Assembly (NCBI GenBank): GCA_028564705.1
Contig: JAPXFQ010000351.1
Span: forward strand, 2,604,001-2,668,000
Length of the DNA stretch: 64,000 bases
Direction of reading: 5' to 3'
Origin: Apricaphanius iberus
Taxonomy: Eukaryota > Chordata > Actinopteri > Cyprinodontiformes > Aphaniidae
Shown: piece by piece, positions 10,673 through 20,880 of the stretch
How the letters are laid out: the number at the start of each line of letters is the position of its first letter
How positions within the stretch are numbered: position 1 is the stretch's first letter
Notes under the pieces: generated by a model
What the model was told of the DNA's origin: nothing
Databases searched by the model: none
Seen by the model: only the letters and a program-made list of their open reading frames with translations
Program-made: the position numbers and the translations under genes

Positions 10673-11089
10673 TCCCGCTCTTGTTCTGAAATATCTCCCG
10701 GAAATTGGACAAAAACTATTCTGGACAAAAGGATTTTGCTCCAGATGCATTGTAGTCAGGGGTTATCCATATGCTACAACACAACGATGTAGATAGATTT
10801 TTTAATGTACATATCATATATTACAAATTATGTGTATATATTTTTTAGTATCATTGTCTGTATGGCCAGGTGTTTGCATACAAAGGCTGATGCTCCCCTT
10901 GTTTTGAGTGTTTGGTCTTCTTGTTGGAGTCTAAAAGGAGAGCGGGAATATAATAACAAGCAGAGACTCACTTTACATAGTACTATGGTGCCATGTTCAA
11001 ACAACATAAAGTTATACTTTCTATATTATAACTAATAACATCCCTGCTGGTTAAACCGGGATAGTTGGTGGTGACATAAGTTTTGCACT
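10673..11089. other. spacer, nothing identified
   Basis: No recognisable motif. The TGTCCCGCTCTTGTTCTGAA stretch after the microsatellite could be part of an unidentified repeat. Confidence 0.4.
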
Positions 11090-12260
11090 ACAGTTTACAA
11101 AGAGATAGCTATTGAAAGTAGTTGATAGTAAATTATCTACAACAAGCAAAAACGATGACCAAGTCCAAGGTGTGTCCTATGTTGTGAGTCGGTTGTGTGA
11201 CATGTGGAATAAAATCCATGTAATTCAGAATATTTCAAAAAATCTGTTGACAAAGGATCTATAAGTTTATCTAGATGTAGATTAAAATCGCCAGCTAAAA
11301 TGATGGTAGGAGTTGTGCAGAATTAATAAAAACTCTGAGAATTCTTGAATAAAAAGTCCACTCTTTTTAGGAGGCCTATAAATTGTAACACATAAAATCT
11401 GACGAGTGCTAAAAAGAGAGGCAGTGTATTAAAAGGTGCTAAAATGATCAAATAAAACAAGTTTGGCGGAAAGTGTTGATGAACTTATTAAAGCAGCCCC
11501 CCCCCACACTACTCATCGAATAGATGAAATTTAAATTTGGTGGGGAGGCCTCTGTAACAACAGGAGCATCTGCACCCAGCCACGTTTCCGTTAAAAATAA
11601 ACAATAAAGATTAAGGTCTGAAATCAGGTAATTTATTATTTAAGTTTTCATCAGCAGAGAGCAAAGATTTAAAAGTGCCATATTAACAGTGGCTGGAGAT
11701 GGAATGACTGCATGACTGACTGAAAGTGGCTGTTTTAGAAATGGTTTGAAATTATTGGGGTTGTATTTGTTCAATTTATTATTGTTTGTCCACTCTACTG
11801 ATAATGACAGGTATGAATGATGTAGGGCAAGGTCCTAGTCCAATATGGGAGTTATAGTTGTGAGTGCTGGAGCAGCTGGAGCTGGTGTGGTAGACAGAGG
11901 GGGCCGTGGGCAGGCCAGGCTCATTGCCAGTGTGTGAGTGTCTTGTCCGTTAAGATGGAGCCCATCTGCCCCAAAAAGGTGACTCCTGCCCCAGAAAATT
12001 TTAAAATTATCTATAAAACCAATATTGTAGTCTACATCATGGTGGTGGAAGATAGGCAATTTTTCGGACATAGGAGCCTGTTAAAACGTCCAATTCCTCT
12101 GCCGCCGGTGGGAGTGGAGCCAGAAATAAAGACAGACACATGAATGTTTTTTAAACGATTAAAAAAATGGATAAAATCCTGCTTGAGGAGTTCAGACTTC
12201 AGCGATATTCTGTCAACTCCCATTTTCAGTATAGCTTGAAACAATTGATTTCACTCCTGC
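11090..12260 (-). mobile_element. L2/CR1-type LINE, copy F (ORF1 esterase + endonuclease fragment)
   Basis: Minus-strand LINE fragment that preserves the 5' coding half. From 12244 downward it encodes the C-terminal half of an SGNH/GDSL-type esterase domain: SELLKQDFIHFFNRL, then VSVFISGSTPTGGRGIGRFN, then IGFIDNFKIFW and FGADGLHLNG. Further on (about 11650-11150) it encodes an APE-like endonuclease: FLTETWLGADAPVV near 11580, LAGDFNLHLD near 11290 (GDFN motif) and HTLDLVIVFA near 11160. Several frameshifts separate these. An esterase ORF1 followed by an APE endonuclease is the known order in the L2 and CR1 clades (zebrafish ZfL2-1 type). RT is not present. Confidence 0.8.
11835..12244 (-). 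pseudogene. LINE ORF1 esterase (SGNH hydrolase) domain remnant
   Basis: Two overlapping frames (12032-12244 and 11835-12071) together carry the C-terminal half of an SGNH hydrolase. Visible are the strand and loop VFISGSTPTGGRG, the DNFKIFW segment and the closing DGLHLN motif. The Asp and His of DGLHLN are the positions usually filled by catalytic residues in this fold. One frameshift breaks it, and the N-terminal GDS block and coiled coil are absent. The open N-terminal ORF1 of LINE H at 21892-22557 covers the complementary part in a related element. Confidence 0.75.
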
Positions 12261-12485
12261 TTATAACAGATACATTCAATGAATAAATGAAGGAATGTCA
12301 CTGTTGTCCCACGCCATGCACATAGTCCATCCGGTCTCTTTGCCATAAGAGCAAGTTCTGGGGCAAATCCACAGTGGCCCAGTCTTAAACAGGTATAAAT
12401 GACTTGTTCCTATTTACTTTTCCCCAAGGTGGTGTCTACCCCCGGGCACTATTTTGAATTAAATGAAAATATTTCCCTATTTTCT
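12261..12485. other. short spacer between LINE F and hAT element
   Basis: No recognisable feature. It is the host sequence immediately left of the hAT target site. Confidence 0.4.
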
Positions 12486-12493
12486 CTTCATTC
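12486..12493 (+). repeat. target site duplication CTTCATTC (left)
   Basis: Perfect 8-bp match to 15779-15786, flanking the hAT element at 12494-15778. Eight base pairs is the diagnostic hAT duplication length. Confidence 0.9.
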
Positions 12494-12522
12494 CAGGGCC
12501 GGCCCGAGGCATAGGTAGTAGG

Positions 12523-13502
12523 CAGTGTTGCCAACTTAGCGACTTTGTCTCTAGATTTAGCAACTTTTCAGACCCCTATAGCGACAAATCTAGCGACTTT
12601 TTCTGGTGTTATTGGAGACTTATCTGGTGTTTTGGAGACTCTGGCGTGAAGCACGTATTGTTCTGCAGTTACTGTCCTCAACGTGAGCCCCTCCCCCGTC
12701 CCAAAGCACTTACAGGCGGCCAGTCTCACAGTAGCCTTGCGCAGCAGTCCCATCTACAGTCTATGGGCGGAGCAGAGAGAGAGAGAGGAGACCCTCACCA
12801 CTCGGCGTCCGGACTGCAAATGAAATGCGCTTGCGCAAAAGAAAGCCGCCGCTGGCTTGCAGAGCGGGATTTAAATGTAAACGTTTCTTCGCTGTGACGC
12901 TGTCACACAAATAAATCACTGCATTTGACTCACACAACCTCAGCAGCTCAGTCACTTATTCACCTCGTCCACTGTGTGTGTAGCTTACCTCTCTGTGACA
13001 TAAGATCTTGCTAGCTAGCTCAGCAAAAAAAAAAAACAACTTTAAAAAAAAACAACTTAAAAAAAAAAACCTAAGTAACTCTGCCAGAGTGTGTCTTTTG
13101 GGTCACTTTGCCGGTCCCAAGCCCGGATAAAGGAGGAGGGTTGGTTGTAGAGCTAGCAATTTCACCCTACAGAACAATCTTTTGATTAAATTTGCTGTTA
13201 TAACATTTAACAATACAGGACAAAACTGATGTGTGTAATGTGGATCTAGACAAAGCATTAAAATCATTAAATGTTGTTAATGTTGAAATTATTTTTGTAC
13301 ATTTGTAGTTCTAAACATATTTAGGGTGTTTTTTACTCACTTTTGTCTGTCCCACGACGTTATTCCTCTCTCCTACAGCGTCCGTTACAGTTATTTGCAA
13401 ATTGCCAATTATGCAAATTAGGCGATGACGTCATTTAGCGACTTCTAGCGACTTTTGGGACAGCCAATAGCTACTTTCCTTACTGAGGAGTTGGCAACAC
13501 TG
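12523..13502 (+). mobile_element. CAGTG-ended MITE nested in hAT element
   Basis: It starts CAGTGTTGCCAACTTAGCGA and ends with the exact inverse of the first 14 bases (AGTTGGCAACACTG). The interior near both ends repeats the word TAGCGACTTT. TAGG flanks both sides (12519-12522 and 13503-13506). The length is 980 bp. Terminal CAGTG suggests a hAT-like family, but the short flanking repeat leaves the superfamily open. The open frame at 12463-12897 crosses its left edge and is not a gene. Confidence 0.75.
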
Positions 13503-13826
13503 TAGGCAAATGCTAAGGGCGCCACATACCAGGGGAGCGCTAGAGACACGTAAAGAATTTTTCGCTGTTATTATACTCAACACTGCAATAAGTGTATCAC
13601 AGTTAGGATTTACAGTCTACAGCATTACATGGCATTGACTTTAACTGTTAAGTACTGCTATAATACGACAAGTGGGGAGTTGAAGGGATCACACATACAC
13701 TTAGCTCATGGTGCAGAACAGAACATGAGGCGCCACAAAGCAGGATGGGAAACCACCAGCTCCACCAATCAGCCTTCTTTTACCCGCAATTAGGTTTTCG
13801 TTTTTATTGCGTCAAAAAAAGTTAAT

Positions 13827-13907
13827 ATGTCAAAGCGTCCCAAATTATCTGGTACCCAGGGGAGGAAGAAAAGAAAAGAAGAGGAGGAAACACGTGACAA
13901 AGACAAA
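13827..13907 (+). pseudogene. first exon of hAT/ZMYM-like transposase
   Basis: ATG-initiated stretch MSKRPKLSGTQGRKKRKEEE, continuing TRDKDK and running to GT at AAAGGTAATG, a plausible splice donor. This lysine, arginine and glutamate-rich start is what I recall for the N-terminal exon of fish zinc finger MYM-type 1-like (TTF-type) hAT transposases, where the DNA-binding zinc finger follows in the next exon. No downstream exon is recognisable, because the region beyond holds the LINE tail and other sequence. It is therefore an orphan exon of a dead element. Orientation and position fit the surrounding hAT ends. Confidence 0.6.
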
Positions 13908-13912
13908 GGTAA

Positions 13913-14280
13913 TGTTACAGTAAAGATGATGTTGATGATATTATTTTTGCTCTTTCTGTGTCTCTGTTATGTATTCTCCAAGCCACAGACGGTCGCGGCA
14001 GATAACCGCTTGTGCTGAGCCTGGTTCTGCCGGAGGTTTCTTCCTGTTAAAAGGGAGTTTTTCCTTCCCACTGTCGCTTCATGCTTGCTCAGTATGAGGG
14101 ATTGCTGAGAATTCCACGACGCAATCTTCTGTGGTTCTGTAATTTCTACACTTAACATTGTATTGTAATAACTCTTTTTGTAAAGTGCCTTGAGATGACA
14201 TCTGTTGTGAAATGGCACTATATAAATAAACTGAATTGAAATTGAATTGAATTGAATTTTGATGTTACAGAAAGATGATG
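13913..14280 (+). mobile_element. LINE 3' tail insertion with about 19-20 bp target duplication
   Basis: Severely 5'-truncated LINE insertion at about 13947-14256, carrying only the end of the 3' UTR shared with LINE B: GTATTCTCCAAGCCACAGAC, the CGGCAGATAACCGCTTGTGC block, and the AAGTGCCTTGAGATGACATC tail with GAATT repeats. The flanks are near-identical: ATGTTACAGTAAAGATGATG on the left and ATGTTACAGAAAGATGATG on the right. This is a target-primed insertion into the hAT element, directly after its orphan exon. Confidence 0.85.
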
Positions 14281-14319
14281 ATCAATAATGCCATTAGCTA
14301 TTAGCATACATGGTTAGCT

Positions 14320-15220
14320 AATCTATAAATAGTAGGGATGCAACGGGACGGGACAATCCGTCCTCCTGTACCGCGGGACTTCGGTACTGCCATTGATTTT
14401 GTGCTGGTAATTAGTTACTGCCGGCCCGACGTTACCAAACTGCGCCGCGCTCCCAGACACAGGTGCAACAACCAGCTCGCTGTTGCCCGCTCCAGCAGCT
14501 GGTTGGCATAGAGACACGACCTCCTCTCCGCAATGCGCGCATCACGGAGCAGTGAGGAGCAAAAAAACGTACACGGGTTTGTTGCGCTTTTTCCGGAAAT
14601 CAGCCCTGGTGTGTGGTGCTGCTAAAATTTCTCCCCGACTTGAGCGCTTTCTGCCCGGGCGGGATCCAGCATTCATCAGCATTCATACAGTTGCACTGTG
14701 TTCATCTCCTCTTTGCGGTGCGCCGGAGCGGGAAGCAAAGGGGAGATGTGCTGCGCTCCATTCATTGATGCATACACAAAAGCCCTTTGAGCAGCGGGCA
14801 CACGAAGAATATTCGCCACCTGTGTCAGTGTGGTCAGATGCGCTCTTGTTTAAAGAACCGGTAAAATACAGAAAACATTCTATTACTGTGGCCCTGTGTG
14901 TGAACCATACCAGAGAGACGTACAGCACGTTTATGTTGTATTCTCACGGCTTTGAACCACCCAAACCTGTAACTATGGGCGGATTAAGTTAACTGTGACA
15001 TTCTGCTTTTGTTCCCACTTCCCAAAAAATGTAATATTTTTTTTAGAGTTTAAAAAAGCAGTCTCTTTCTGCACAAAACGAATGAACGAACTGTACCGTG
15101 GCCCGTGGCCCAAGTACCAAGGTTGTCATATGATGATGTCGTACAGGACTTTCTCTCAAGAAAATCCTGGAAAGTCAAGCTGTAGCAAGTCATGTAAGAT
15201 TAAGGAGGTGGTGGTGTAGT
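14320..15220. other. GC-rich interior block of hAT element, possible further nested repeat
   Basis: Markedly GC-richer than its surroundings (GGGATGCAACGGGACGGGAC near 14336, CGGGCGGGATCCAGC near 14657). Open frames on both strands (14483-14992 plus, 14683-14928 minus) match no family I recognise. The composition resembles a separate non-autonomous element. A GTACCGTGGCCCGTGG word near 15100 echoes GTACCGCGGGACTT near 14368, which may mark related ends. Confidence 0.3.
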
Positions 15221-15338
15221 TTCTGAAGTAATTTAAGGCAGGACCAAAAACAGCAATAGAGCTCTTTTAAAGATCATCTTTTCATTTTTTTTTATTCAAA
15301 TCCTTGTTGTATTTTTGTGCCTATTTAAAGATACTAAT

Positions 15339-15432
15339 AGATAAGATATATAAGATAGATAGATAAGAGAAGATAGATAAGATAAGATAGATGGATAAAA
15401 GAAGATAGATAGATAAGATAGATAGACAAGAT
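15339..15432. repeat. GATA-rich microsatellite
   Basis: Interrupted GATA/AGATAA repeats within the right part of the hAT element. Confidence 0.9.
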
Positions 15433-15778
15433 ACTAATGTCTTATTTTGCACAGTGCCGTATTTCTGTTGTATTTAAGTTAATGTCACTTGTTTACAGTT
15501 TTCATTCCGGGAGTATTTAAATTTAATACTTTTTGTAAGCTATCTATATTGTATTTAATATGTTGAGTTCATTTTTTTATTTATTTATTTAATTATTATT
15601 ATTATAATTAGTATTTTGAATGTGCAATTGTTTTATTTAAATAAAAGAATGTCTAAAACAAAGCTATAAATTTTCTTGTGATTATATGTACACTAGCAGT
15701 GCAAGTACTGTACTGCAATGCAAGGGGGCGCCACTTAGAATCTTGCCTAGGGCACCAAATTGTTAAGGACAGGGCCTG

Positions 15779-15786
15779 CTTCATTC
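15779..15786 (+). repeat. target site duplication CTTCATTC (right)
   Basis: Perfect copy of 12486-12493, directly after the right end of the hAT element. Confidence 0.9.
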
Positions 15787-17532
15787 CATACACTCTGCCA
15801 TATGCTTACAAGTTCCTGACCTATAATGGTGCAAAGCTCTGACTACCCTGATGTTGTTTTAGCGTGACTCCTCATTCATCCTCAGTATACTTAAACTCCC
15901 TGGTTCTCATAGTTCACAGCTAGTTTGAGATGTAACATATGATTCAGGACGGAAGGAAAAGCAGCCCAGAAAATAACTTTTAGCACTCAATCAAAATCAA
16001 TTCATTTTTTTCAACTAGGGGACCCATAGGCCGAGAACAAGAGGAGGAGACTTAGACTCCCCATGTCCCTCTGCATCCTTTTTAAAATGATTAAAAAATT
16101 GCAATAATCAAGCCTGTTGAGATCGAAATCTGTTTTAATATAACCTTCCTTCCAACATGATTGAGACATTACTGCTGTGTGATTATTTCACTGTAAAATT
16201 CCTACATATTGCACCTTTAAAGAATTTGCTAAAAATGTTCACATTGTCGTTTTTGGGATATGGATTAAACAGTTTTAAAGGACAATATTTTAATCCACCT
16301 TAAAATAAGACTGTCATGCAAAAAAAAGTAGCAAAAGTGAAGTGTTATGAATACTTCTCTGGATGCACTGTATACCAGTGACACATTCGGCATGAAGAAA
16401 GGTCACATCCTCTATGACTTAATTTGTATTCACATTTCTTACAGGACATTGAGACAGAATAGCAAGGGTCTGTGTTGATCTATGTACCATCAAGGAAAGG
16501 CCAGTATATTCTGTGGACATGTGCAGACATAACTTAAGCTTAATGAGATGTTATTTGCACATGTTCAGGACACATACGTCACCTTTCAGAGTCGCTTTGC
16601 TGACGCCTCATGAATTTGAAGGTTGACTTTAGGTTTTGTGCCAATTAGAGACTGACTGTGAACATAATCCCAGGCGTATTATCAGAGGGATGATTGTTTC
16701 TGCCAGCTGAAAGTAATGGCTACCATATCTCTTTTGACATAGATGAAGGGAGGAAACTGGTGGGAGGTTTCATGTTGGCTGCTGATTTTTGCTATTGGTT
16801 AAATAAACAAACACTGTGTGATCATTGTGGTGTTGAAATCATTTGGAAAGGTTGGTTTAAAATCTCTCCAGTATCAAATTTGTAAACTTTCTTCGCCACT
16901 GCAATGCCATGGACCTGAAAAAGACTAAACAATGACTAAACAATAATGTAGAACAAACACACAAAAACTATCTTTATTTTTAAGAGAGCATGTCTACCAA
17001 TCAGCTTTTGTATTGCTCCAGGCTAATAGGCAAACCCTCCCCGTCACAGGTGATGGATTTATTTTTGTCTTTGTGCTCATCTTTGATCGAGCCACATCTG
17101 TTCCCCATGATCCTCAGTATTAATGACAGTGCCAGGAATTGCCTCAAGTGCTTTCAGTTATGCGTGTCTGAATGCAGTCTGGGTTTCAAACTCATTACTT
17201 TACACATGTGATGTGGCACGATGATTATAAAGTCAAAGTGCAGCCTGTCAACTTTTATTTGATGTTTTCAGCTATTAGACTCTTGCATATGCATCAGCCT
17301 GCAGGTCTTCTCCAATAAAGTTTAAAGTTATTTGACTGGCATATAAAAGCAACCTATTCTCCATTCTCTGCACTTCTAACTAGAAATATTTTTCAGACTG
17401 TGCATACTTAGAAGAAATCATAAAAGGAGGACAAACTCATTTAATACCATTGCAAAGAACAGTTGGAGCTAAGTTATCTTTAATGTGATTTACACCTTGT
17501 AATGAGATAAAGCACATTGTTTCCTAGCTTCG
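15787..17532. other. intergenic, nothing identified
   Basis: Single-copy-looking AT-rich DNA with short chance frames only (16694-16885, 16990-17211). No transposon ends, exon signals or RNA genes seen. Confidence 0.45.
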
Positions 17533-17882
17533 GGTTGCACGGTGGCGCAGTGGTTAGCACTGTTGCCTTGCAGCAAGAAGGTTGTGGGTTCATATCCCAG
17601 CCCAGGGCCTTTCTGCTTGGAGTTTGCTTGTTCTCTCTGTGCATGCGTGGGTTTCCTCTGGGTACTCCAGCTTCCTCCCACAGTCCAAAAACATGAATTT
17701 CAGGTTAATTGAAGTCACCAAATTGTCCTTAGGTGTGAGTGTGTGCATGGTTGTTTGTCCTGTTTGGACTGGCGACCTGTCCAGGGTGTACCCCGCCTCT
17801 CACCCGTTGACAGCTGGAGATAGGCACCAGCACCCCCGTGACCCATTAAGGATTAAGCAGTAAAGAAAATGGATGGATGGAT
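17533..17882 (+). mobile_element. tRNA-derived SINE-like element
   Basis: Full copy of a repeat very common in fish genomes. The left part has a good RNA polymerase III A box, TGGCGCAGTGG (17543-17553), and a weaker B box, GGTTCATATCC (17587-17597), about 34 bases further. The body includes CTCCCACAGTCCAAAAACATG and the TGGCGACCTGTCCAGGGTGT block, and ends in ATGG repeats. Partial copies of its 3' half occur at 22750-22855 (minus), 35598-35716 and 56345-56462. Assignment to a tRNA-derived SINE rests on the A/B box spacing. The family name is not known to me. Confidence 0.75.
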
Positions 17883-17884
17883 GT

Positions 17885-18115
17885 GCCTAGCTTCAATAGG
17901 TGAAACTCCAAAAAATAGAATATTGTGCAAAAATTAATTTATTTTAGTTAATCGTCTTAAAAGGTGAAACCAACACATGATATAGACTCATTACATGCAA
18001 AGTTAGATATTTCAAGCCTTTATTTGTTGTAATTTTGATGATCATGGCTCACAGCTTATGTAAACCCCAAAGTCAAAATCTCAGAAAATCCGCACAGTTT
18101 GAAAAAATGGAAATT
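17885..18115 (+). mobile_element. probable Tc1-like DNA transposon end
   Basis: GTGAAACTCCAAAAAATAGA, AATATTGTGCAAAAATT and the later TTTCAAGCCTTTATTTGTTG word match, from memory, a non-coding end of a widespread fish and amphibian DNA transposon of Tc1/mariner type. No transposase is visible downstream, and I could not identify the other end. Confidence 0.45.
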
Positions 18116-18717
18116 AGAGAAATATTAAAAAGAGAACTGTCCTTTTGCAACACTTACTGCATCAATGTGGCGTCACATGGATGCTTTCAGCCTGAGGCCC
18201 AGCTGTCAGTTCCGCAAGTCTTCCCCATGATTCTGATTCCTACTGAACCGGACTGAGCGACTATTTAAAGGCGGGTGGCATGTCAAATCCACTTTTTAAA
18301 GCTTTTCATCACATCCTTATCTCATTATCTCCTTAAAAACATGCACAACGTGGATCTTAGGTTTATTTATGTATGTTTGAGTAATCTTTTAAAACTCTGG
18401 CAGCCGCCATGTTGAGCTCTGAACGCCAGATTCCTCCAAACTACACCCTCACCTCCCAGCTACGCCCCTACATTTTTATTAGCGCCCACGTCTCTCCACA
18501 GCCCACTCTCCTCCGCTCCCCAAGCACAAAAGCAGAACGTCATCAACAGCAATCAGCTATCACTTGTGGAAATTAATATACTTTTCCCAACTGTGCAATG
18601 CCTTCTTGAAAAACTATAAGTCTGGTGCATCAAAGATGCTACAGTACTGTAATGTCAGTGATGTTGTTACTGACATGGAGTCACAACATCAGCATGACGG
18701 AGGAAATACTGATAAAC
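18116..18717. other. spacer, nothing identified
   Basis: No recognised element. It includes a moderately GC-rich stretch at 18405-18540 without coding potential. Confidence 0.35.
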
Positions 18718-18855
18718 ACCGTGGTTAATCACCCCGAGCTACATGACACCAGCTGTTTCCTATACAGACACAGGAAGAGAAAAATAAACATTATAAAGAG
18801 GTTAAGACAGGAAAGCTCTTAAGAGGTTTGTGGGTGGCTCGTAAAAGAGCTGTTT
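18718..18855 (-). repeat. 130-bp dispersed repeat with histone-3'-end-like hairpin (copy 1)
   Basis: Nearly identical to 23368-23496. On the minus strand it starts AGCTCTTTTACGAGCCACCC, which resembles the replication-dependent histone mRNA 3' stem-loop (consensus GGCTCTTTTCAGAGCCACCCA) with a weakened stem, followed by CTCTTAAGAG. No histone coding sequence is present upstream on the minus strand. Confidence 0.5.
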
Positions 18856-19881
18856 GGGTTGCAAAAGGCCCTGCTCTCTCCGCCAAGAAGTGAGCCATGA
18901 ACAGCTTCCTCACCCAGACAGCCTCCATGGAGGAGTAAACTTGACCCAGGCCTGTCTTCACCACAGCACGTCCCACGCCGCTCACATATTATATTATACA
19001 GTTTTACTAACCGCAGACAGATGGACAGCCTTTCAGCATTGTAGTTGGTGTCTCGGCGGGCGATGTGTGGATCAAACTGGGCCTGCCAACACAGCGAGGG
19101 GCCAGTGTTTACAGATACCCCCAGGTATCTGAGGCCAGGCCAAACACGTACTGTGATCAGCTCGGAGAATAGAGTCCACCTGCAGCTGCACTGCACATGC
19201 TGGGCTCGGGTAAACAAGTTAATTTCCTCTGAATCCAAGAGGGCTGCTAATTAGCCACACCTGTTTACCAGACCTGGTGCCAGAGGAACTTGGTGGAGGG
19301 GGGAACCCCGTTTTTTTAAGCCCTTTGCATTTTAACCTCCTTGCACAGTGTTTTACATATTCCAGGTCAAATCAGCCTTTTTTGACACCCTGTCCATTCC
19401 CATATTCATTCCGGCAAAAAGTAAATTTGGGAGTTTTCCTAAAAAGTTGATCTGTTCTAGATCACTGATCGGAGCATTTGTTTTTGTACTCCTAAAGAAG
19501 CTGCATCTGAGCCACTGTCATGACCCTCCTGTGAGTCTGCTTGTTTACGGGATTGAAACATCTTCCTTTATAGAAGATAATGGGGATATGTACTCAAAAT
19601 GGCCTGATAGTCTCTCAGTGGGAGCTGTGGTAAGTCATGCTGATAGGTTCTAATTATGAGGGAAAAGAGCAGATGTTGCCAAACAACCACCTTTGTAAAA
19701 ATAAGATGATTTGCTCACAAAGCAGTTTCAAACAGCAAACAGAGAACACAGCAACAAGCCCTGCTTCTCCCATGATGATCTCTTATTTCTGCTTTTCTGT
19801 GTGCATTTCTGCACTGATTAGTGATGCAACTTGCTGCTGTAACAGTCCCGAAATATGGATTCTTTAGCTCATTGTGAAAGG
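18856..19881. other. spacer with overlapping chance frames
   Basis: Open frames on both strands (18819-19238 minus, 18854-19132 plus, 19348-19653 plus) overlap each other and match nothing I know. There is no splice-bounded structure. Confidence 0.35.
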
Positions 19882-20334
19882 GCTGATGTCATGCCCCTGT
19901 ATGCCTTTGCATCAGAGCCTGCTCCACCTCCCTTCTCCCTCTGTTTGTTTGTGTGTGTGATTGGGTTCCTGGGCGGAGTCTTTTGGATGCAGCTGCTGGT
20001 CATCTGCAATCAAGACCATTCAAGAACACAGCTCTCCAACCAGACTCTGCCAGATTGTTTTCTACCAACGCACGGTGAACCTCTCGCTCGTCAGAGTATA
20101 TCTACAGTCCTGTTTTTGAGATTCTCTACTTACCTGCTCCTCTGTTCTCCAGCTCCGTTACCTCTTCTCAACTGAGACTCCTGGAAGATCTGCTCTCCCC
20201 AGCTCCTACTCGCCTGCTCCACATCGTCTGGATTCCACCATTTCCTCTATTGGACATTAAATTCACTTACCTTCACTTACCCTCTGTCTTGTGTCTGTTT
20301 GTTGGGTCCCTCCACTGTAGCCATAACAGCTGAT
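19882..20334 (+). mobile_element. solo LTR with 5-bp target duplication (GCTGA)
   Basis: The LTR spans 19887-20329 (443 bp), starts TGTCATGCCCC and ends GCCATAACA, giving TG...CA termini. GCTGA flanks both sides (19882-19886 and 20330-20334). A polyadenylation-like ATTAAA lies near 20256 and a GTCTGTTTGTTGGGTCC stretch near the end, as in R-U5 of LTR retrotransposons. No internal coding region remains, so this is a solo LTR formed by LTR-LTR recombination. The strand is inferred from the poly(A) signal. The open frame 19855-20175 is incidental. Confidence 0.85.
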
Positions 20335-20880
20335 TTTGTATGGAGACACGTCGGCTGAGAGGAGCAGGCCAATATATTACCCAGTCAGAAAAAAATCTGG
20401 TTAAATTACCCTGACGTTTCGCCAATGCCTTCTGTAGGCGCTAATGGTGTAGTTGTGAGTAAAATTAGTACTTCTTGCCGCTGCACTTGATTTTGCTGTC
20501 AACTATTTTGATATTGTTTGTTAGCCGCTTCCAAATAAAAGGAGCTCTGTTCTGTTGTGAAAGAAAGCCCGCCTACCCTCACAAGTCTTATCCTCAGCGG
20601 CAGAACGTTTGAGCTATTCAGGGGGAAAAAACTCTATCCACGACCCACCGAAGTAAAAGAACTTCCAAGCACCTGGCCTGAATTTCAGCCCCATCCTATC
20701 TCTACTTGAGATTAAAATGATATATGTCAATTAATGATACAATCATAGTTGTAGACACAGTACACTTCTCTGTCAAACCACTTACCCCAGAAAGAAATTA
20801 AATGACAACTTACCGTTTGAACAGAAATTTCAAAACCCAGGACAAAAACATCCACAACGGTACAATTAATGTCCTCCTTT
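20335..20880. other. spacer, nothing identified
   Basis: No recognisable motif between the solo LTR and LINE H. Confidence 0.4.

Larger units (their letters stand above)
12494..15778 (+). mobile_element. hAT transposon (ZMYM/TTF-type), internally decayed
   Basis: The ends are CAGGGCCGGCCCGAGGCATAGG (left, positions 12494-12515) and ...TTGTTAAGGACAGGGCCTG (right), with inner GGCGCC-rich subterminal blocks near 13515 and 15727 (CTTGCCTAGGGCACC). It is flanked by the perfect 8-bp duplication CTTCATTC. A short first-exon-like open stretch at 13827-13905 encodes the lysine and glutamate-rich start typical of fish ZMYM1-like hAT proteins and ends at a GT donor. The downstream transposase exons are missing. 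Nested inside are a CAGTG-ended MITE (12523-13502) and a LINE 3' tail with its own target duplication (13947-14256). The element is 3285 bp, of which about 1.3 kb is later insertions. Confidence 0.85.

Noticed and set aside
10560..10796. Cys/Val/Tyr repeat proteins on both strands
   Set aside because: Direct translation of the TATG/TG microsatellite.
12463..12897. 144-codon open frame
   Set aside because: It spans the left end of the hAT element and the nested CAGTG MITE. Its content is translation of transposon ends, not a gene.
14483..14992. 169-codon open frame in the GC-rich block
   Set aside because: The opposite strand is open over much of the same region, there is no domain or splice context, and the block is likely repetitive.
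17533..17620. Functional tRNA gene
   Set aside because: A and B box-like motifs are present, but the sequence does not fold as a tRNA and continues into a 350-bp SINE body with an ATGG tail.
18819..19238. Histone coding sequence upstream of the hairpin-like repeat
   Set aside because: No minus-strand frame here resembles any core or linker histone C-terminus.
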